A stretch of DNA of 8,506 nucleotides from an uncultured Selenomonadales bacterium. GTDB lineage: Bacteria; Bacillota_C; Negativicutes; Selenomonadales; Selenomonadaceae. The notes beneath the pieces were generated by a model. That model worked only from the letters and a program-made list of their open reading frames with translations. It did not search any database and had not been told where the DNA came from. The DNA lies in assembly GCA_947302675.1 (NCBI GenBank), contig CAMYWI010000043.1:1-8506 (forward strand). Reading direction: 5' to 3'. Below, piece by piece: positions 5,765-8,506 of this stretch (position 1 is the first letter of the stretch; each line of letters begins with the position of its first letter). The position numbers and the translations under genes were made by a program.

Positions 5765-6274
5765 CTATAAAATGTATTTGTTTAATATGTTCTCTTTGTG
5801 AGACTGATAATAGGTGATAAAGTTTCTGCCCAAGTAAACAGACAAGCTTAGCGCCATGCGTTTTTTATCTGTTTTAGAAAGCAAACAAATTTTATTCGGA
5901 ATTTCTGCAGAGGGAATATTGTTGAACTGTTTTTCAAAAAAATTTTTTCTTTCTTCAGCTTTGTGATCTTCTGCGTCAACGAAAAACATTTTACGCGGTG
6001 TTTCGTCTTTGAGTAGCTCAGCGAGCGGAATAATTTCCACATCATCAACCTTTTGAAAGTCCTTCGGCAGGGCGCAAACGACTTTGTGAACGTGCAAATT
6101 CCAGCTCTTGAAAAGTCGAACATACGTGTGCAGATCGTTTTCGGCGACGATATAGACGTTTGAATTATTCATTGCGGCGAGCGCGACTTGGATTAAAAGA
6201 TTTCCGGTTATCTCATAATTTTCCTCAATGCAGGTGCTTTCGAGCATCTCAAGCATTTTTTTTCTTAGCTCCAA
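5765..6274 (-). CDS. N-terminal part of the frameshifted FkbM-family methyltransferase gene
   Basis: 169 aa from TTG at 6274, with GGAGG (6288-6284) nine nt upstream. An ATG at 6281 is too close to that site and leads to a quick stop. The protein has an alternating hydrophobic pattern suggestive of a small alpha/beta domain (NVYIVAEND, LHVHKVVCALP, RKMFFVDAED). It has no catalytic motif of its own that I recognise. FkbM proteins in related anaerobes often carry such an N-terminal domain before the methyltransferase. The reading frame ends at TAG 5767-5765, directly after ENILNKYIL, and the other frame continues with IADYRSKL. One extra T in the T4 run would read NKYIFIADYRSKL. An A8 run at codons 4-7 is another slippage-prone tract. 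The region is more AT-rich than the flanking aro genes. Confidence 0.7.
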   Translation of the reverse strand: MELRKKMLEMLESTCIEENYEITGNLLIQVALAAMNNSNVYIVAENDLHTYVRLFKSWNLHVHKVVCALPKDFQKVDDVEIIPLAELLKDETPRKMFFVDAEDHKAEERKNFFEKQFNNIPSAEIPNKICLLSKTDKKRMALSLSVYLGRNFITYYQSHKENILNKYIL

Positions 6275-6291
6275 AAGGCATTACCTCCTCT

Positions 6292-6344
6292 AAAAAATTA
6301 AGCCGCGCAGATTTCGGCGGCGGGTAAAACTTTTCGTGGCTTAA
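6292..6344 (-). terminator. Possible terminator or attenuator between the 126-aa gene and the FkbM gene
   Basis: On the minus strand two mutually exclusive stems end at the same point. TTAAGCC (6344-6338) pairs with GGCTTAA (6304-6298) over 33 nt, and the shorter GCCGC (6321-6317) pairs with GCGGC (6306-6302) with a 10-nt loop. A run of six T (6297-6292) follows immediately. The short stem is only 5 bp, so termination may be partial. No separate promoter is evident before the FkbM gene, so some read-through is expected. Confidence 0.4.
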
Positions 6345-6721
6345 ATCTCTTCCAAATCTTCAGGGTGTTTCTTAATGTATTCGCGGTACTTGTTGTATTC
6401 GTCTTCAAAAGATTTATCTTCCGATGCGGCGAGTTGAAAGGACATCATAGCAACTGCCATGATTCGGGCGATTTCATGCGCCTCGAAAGTTTCAACCAAG
6501 CGTGCAATGGTACGCGCCGTCTCGTCGAGTAATTCCTGGTCGTCGGCGGCAAAGCGATTCAAAAGAAGCATGTCAAACATTTGCTGTTCCAACGCCGACC
6601 AGTCCAGCGCAATGCCGGCATTAGAATGCGGAATTCGGTCGTGGACAATCAAATCGGATTCGTCGTCGCCAATTTCAGGAATATAAACTTCTTCTTCGTC
6701 TTCAAAACGCGGTCTGAGCAT
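6341..6721 (-). CDS. Acidic protein of unknown function, 126 aa
   Basis: I do not recognise the family. Start ATG at 6721 with GGGGAG about eight nt upstream. The N-terminal third is rich in acidic residues (FEDEEEVYIPEIGDDESD) and likely disordered. The rest looks all-helical, from about ALDWSALEQQMFDMLLLNRF to MAVAMMSFQLAASEDKSF, ending with a charged EYNKYREYIKKHPEDLEEI. No signal peptide or membrane segment, so cytoplasmic. It is the first gene after the divergent promoter region and sits ahead of the FkbM-aro cluster on the same strand, possibly separated by a partial terminator. No function is assigned. Confidence 0.8.
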   Translation of the reverse strand: MLRPRFEDEEEVYIPEIGDDESDLIVHDRIPHSNAGIALDWSALEQQMFDMLLLNRFAADDQELLDETARTIARLVETFEAHEIARIMAVAMMSFQLAASEDKSFEDEYNKYREYIKKHPEDLEEI

Positions 6722-6747
6722 ACACAGGACTCCCCCCGAAAAAATTA

Positions 6748-6777
6748 TTGAAAAATACTGCGAAGATATTGTACTAT
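6748..6777 (+). promoter_or_regulatory. Candidate promoter for the 149-aa membrane protein gene
   Basis: TTGAAA (6748-6753), 18-nt spacer, TACTAT (6772-6777; four of six matches). It lies about 40 nt before the ATG at 6816. Its -10 overlaps by two bases the -10 of the opposing promoter. A TATAAG at 6775-6780 is an alternative -10 with poorer spacing. Confidence 0.4.
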
Positions 6778-6797
6778 AAGCGCAAGCAAAATGTAAA
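6768..6797 (-). promoter_or_regulatory. Candidate promoter for the 126-aa protein gene and downstream minus-strand genes
   Basis: On the minus strand TTTACA (6797-6792, five of six), 18-nt spacer, TACAAT (6773-6768, five of six). The leader to the ATG at 6721 is about 40 nt. This is the only clear promoter seen upstream of the FkbM-aroC-aroK-aroB run. Confidence 0.55.
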
Positions 6798-6815
6798 GTA
6801 AAGCGGAGGTCGGCT

Positions 6816-7265
6816 ATGCAAAAAATTTTGATGGGGGTCGGAGTGTTGCTGATAGTGTTGGGAATATTCGGCGCGAGTTACACTTGGCACCACGATCACC
6901 GTGAGGCGGAGACGCTTGATAAATATGCGGCGACGGATTTTCAAGTCGGACGCGACGGCGACGGAAATTGGGAAAGTGCGACGCTTAGCCTTTGGGATTA
7001 TCGTTATGACAATGCGCGGCTCCTCAACAAGGCGATTGTTTTCACGGACGGTGCCCCTTGGGAGATTGATGCGGTCACCAAGCAGACGCGCAAAGGTTGG
7101 CGCAATGAGAATAAATTGTTTTTACACTTCCCAAAGTCGAGCTTGAAGGATTTGCTTTTGGCTAAAGAAATTCGCGTGAAAATTTTTTATGACAACGGGC
7201 AATCGATTGACTTGCCGCTTGGCAAAAAAGATTTGCTTGCCTGGCAGAGGAAACTTAGATGGTAG
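6816..7265 (+). CDS. Membrane-anchored protein of unknown function, 149 aa
   Basis: Family not recognised. ATG at 6816 with GGAGG (6805-6809) six nt upstream. One N-terminal hydrophobic segment (about residues 4-21, ILMGVGVLLIVLGIFGAS), short positively charged start (MQK), no lipobox cysteine and no clear signal-peptidase site, so it is predicted to be a signal anchor with the remaining ~125 residues outside the membrane. The outer part is mostly beta-like and rich in charged and aromatic residues, for example ATLSLWDYRYDNARLL and KEIRVKIFYDNGQSIDLPLG. It is divergently transcribed from the 126-aa gene and followed by cobS 119 nt downstream. No link with cobalamin is evident. Confidence 0.82.
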   Translation: MQKILMGVGVLLIVLGIFGASYTWHHDHREAETLDKYAATDFQVGRDGDGNWESATLSLWDYRYDNARLLNKAIVFTDGAPWEIDAVTKQTRKGWRNENKLFLHFPKSSLKDLLLAKEIRVKIFYDNGQSIDLPLGKKDLLAWQRKLRW

Positions 7266-7384
7266 CGGGCTGTTCTTACTTTTCTTTTGCAGTTTGAACC
7301 TACTTTTTCTTTGCTTGTCCAAAGATGTGGGCGGCGTCCATGCCGCCCCTTCTGCGTTTTCACTTTATCATTAGGAGCTCTTGT
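7266..7384 (+). other. Spacer upstream of cobS with hairpins; no riboswitch seen
   Basis: The 119-nt spacer has T-rich sequence with two similar pieces (TACTTTTCTTTTGCAG from 7278 and TACTTTTTCTTTGCTTG from 7301), a 6-bp hairpin TCTTTG 7308-7313 with CAAAGA 7320-7325, and the palindrome at 7329-7348. I find no cobalamin riboswitch elements and no convincing promoter, so cobS may be read from upstream. Confidence 0.5.
7329..7348. repeat. Short palindrome related to the one at 62-83
   Basis: GGGCGGC (7329-7335) pairs with GCCGCCC (7342-7348), with a closing G-T pair and loop TCCA (7337-7340). It shares the GGGCG...TCCA...CGCCCC layout with 62-83, but the inner stem bases differ on both sides in a compensated way. 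It lies 37 nt before the cobS ATG. Confidence 0.6.
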
Positions 7385-8158
7385 ATGAATTCGTTTTTAA
7401 TTGGGTTGCAATTCCTGACGAGGATTTTTGTCGTTAAGCAGAGCGTTTGGACGGAGCAAAGTTTTGGCGAGTCGGTAAAATTTTTTCCGGCAGTCGGCGC
7501 GGTGCTTGGGATTTTTTATGCGGCGATTGTCGGAGCGATAAGCTTTTTGAACTTGCCGCTGTTCACGGGCGCAGTCGGCTTTGCGACGATGATAATTTTG
7601 ACGGGCGGCATACATTGCGATGGACTTATGGATTCGGCGGACGGATTATTTTCGGGGCGCGAACGCGAAAAAATTCTGGAGATAATGAAAGACAGTCGAG
7701 CGGGCGCATTCGGCGTCGTGAGCATGATTTTAGTCGCGGCGTTAGAAATTGCGACGCTGATTGAATTGGCGCGGCTGTCGACGTGGTGGCTGTGCGCGGC
7801 AATTTATTCCGCGCCGATAATTGCTCGGCTGATGATGGTCGTGACAATCGGGGCGTTCCCCTACGCGCGGCAATCGGGCATGGGCAAAGCCTTCGCGCAG
7901 TTCACGACGCGGCGCACGATAATTTTTGCGGCGGGCGAAACGATTTTGTTGTTGCTCCCGCTGATTTTAATTAGCAAAATATTTTTCCTCTGCGCGGCGG
8001 CGGCGAGCTTAGTTGCGCTTATCGTGACGATAAAATTCGCGCGTTTTTCGACAAGAAAAATCGGCGGAGTCACGGGCGACATTTACGGCGCAATTACGAC
8101 GCTTGCGGAAATGTTTTTGCTGATAACTTTTTTGCTTATTGGAAATTTTTTGCGCTGA
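7385..8158 (+). CDS. cobS: Adenosylcobinamide-GDP ribazoletransferase (cobalamin synthase)
   Basis: Joins adenosylcobinamide-GDP with alpha-ribazole (or its phosphate) to make adenosylcobalamin (phosphate), at the membrane. 257 aa from ATG 7385 (GGAG at 7373-7376, about eight nt upstream); the frame-open extension to 7325 crosses the palindrome and is unlikely. Hallmarks: FLIGLQFLTRI near the N-terminus; FFPAVGAVLG (33-42); GGIHCDGLMDSADGLFSG (74-91) with the metal-binding acidic residues D79, D83 and D86; and EIMKDSRAGAFG (99-110). Several hydrophobic segments follow, ending GGVTGDIYGAITTLAEM, the conserved C-terminal signature. No cobU, cobT or cobC is visible; the gene faces a convergent dhaM. 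Confidence 0.95.
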   Translation: MNSFLIGLQFLTRIFVVKQSVWTEQSFGESVKFFPAVGAVLGIFYAAIVGAISFLNLPLFTGAVGFATMIILTGGIHCDGLMDSADGLFSGREREKILEIMKDSRAGAFGVVSMILVAALEIATLIELARLSTWWLCAAIYSAPIIARLMMVVTIGAFPYARQSGMGKAFAQFTTRRTIIFAAGETILLLLPLILISKIFFLCAAAASLVALIVTIKFARFSTRKIGGVTGDIYGAITTLAEMFLLITFLLIGNFLR

Positions 8159-8163
8159 ATAAC

Positions 8164-8205
8164 AAAAATCCGACTCGACAACTTTTGCCAAGCCGGACTT
8201 TTTTT
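8164..8205. terminator. Likely bidirectional intrinsic terminator between cobS and dhaM
   Basis: TCCGACTCG (8169-8177) opposes CAAGCCGGA (8189-8197). Read on the minus strand, the nine-bp stem is continuous with two G-U pairs and is followed by five T (8168-8164), serving dhaM. Read on the plus strand, the same positions are A-C mismatches, so the stem is weaker, but seven T (8199-8205) follow for cobS. Confidence 0.7.
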
Positions 8206-8208
8206 ATT

Positions 8209-8506
8209 TCAGTCAATGAGTTTTTTAGAGGGGTGAGCAGTCTCGACAATCTCGGCGAGTTTCTCCAGGTCGCGTCCGCCTATCGACTCCATTGCCGCGA
8301 GAATTGCGCCCTCGACCAACGGGCAGTTCAGAATTTTGACGTTCTCAAGTTTTATGTCTTCAAGCACGATCTCCGCCGTCATGACCGCCGAACCCATGTC
8401 CGCGAGAATTACTACGCCGTCTTCCGAATACAGCGACTCGACGGCTGATTTTATTTTGTCGTAGCTTGTGCCGAGCGTGCCGTCCTCCATGCCGCCCACC
8501 GCCGCA
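8209..8506 (-). CDS. dhaM: PTS-dependent dihydroxyacetone kinase phosphotransferase subunit DhaM, 5'-truncated
   Basis: EIIA-Man-type subunit that passes phosphate from HPr of the phosphotransferase system to DhaL-bound ADP for dihydroxyacetone phosphorylation. About 99 residues are visible and the frame stays open to the right edge, so the N-terminal end with the phosphorylated histidine is outside. Recognisable segments: AAVGGMEDGTLGTSYDKI (family GGTEDGRIGTS), DGVVILADMGSAVMTAEI (family DGVLVLFDLGSALMNAE), and NCPLVEGAILAA (family APLVEGAVVAA). A GTG at 8499 could start translation but would cut into the conserved domain, so it is rejected. The C-terminus (HPSKKLID) shows a short single-domain DhaM without HPr or EI fusion. 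dhaK and dhaL would be expected upstream, outside the window. Confidence 0.88.
   Translation of the reverse strand, partial: AAVGGMEDGTLGTSYDKIKSAVESLYSEDGVVILADMGSAVMTAEIVLEDIKLENVKILNCPLVEGAILAAMESIGGRDLEKLAEIVETAHPSKKLID

Noticed and set aside
5765..5780. Programmed -1 ribosomal frameshift joining the FkbM halves
   Set aside because: The shift site (ATT TTA TAG) has no X XXY YYZ slippery heptamer and no obvious downstream structure. A one-base deletion is simpler.
7266..7384. Cobalamin riboswitch before cobS
   Set aside because: The 119-nt spacer is too short and no conserved riboswitch boxes are visible.

Overview
The window looks like ordinary chromosome of an anaerobic Firmicute. A Negativicutes/Selenomonadales-type organism is my best guess, from gene content (clostridial-type Ogg, BioY/BioD pair, aroC-aroK-aroB order, FkbM methyltransferase, DhaM, CobS), strong GGAGG ribosome binding sites, frequent TTG/GTG starts and moderate GC. 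The taxonomy is inference. No undescribed defence or mobile system is visible. The interest lies in a local gene duplication, a split gene, candidate biotin control sites and small palindromic repeats.

Left two thirds, minus strand, read from high to low coordinates: a divergent promoter region (6748-6797) drives an acidic 126-aa protein of unknown function. Next comes an FkbM-family methyltransferase gene broken by a one-base frameshift into two frames. It is followed by chorismate synthase (aroC), a truncated extra copy of shikimate kinase (aroK'), intact shikimate kinase (aroK) and 3-dehydroquinate synthase (aroB). These are late and early shikimate-pathway enzymes in tightly packed, partly overlapping order. 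The aroC-aroK junction carries a 296-bp direct tandem duplication that created aroK'.

A second transcription unit on the same strand starts just after aroB: a promoter with a BirA-like operator, then bioY (biotin uptake), bioD (dethiobiotin synthetase) and an 8-oxoguanine DNA glycosylase. The three genes overlap and all appear to use non-ATG starts. The glycosylase gene runs into an array of three hairpins at the left edge, which encode its last ~19 residues.

Right third: on the plus strand, a membrane-anchored 149-aa protein of unknown function and cobS (adenosylcobinamide-GDP ribazoletransferase, the late step of cobalamin synthesis), separated by a 119-nt spacer holding a palindrome related to the one at the left edge. 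A likely terminator separates cobS from the convergent, 5'-truncated dhaM gene (PTS-type phosphotransfer subunit of dihydroxyacetone kinase), which runs off the right edge. There is no gene-free stretch longer than about 120 nt.
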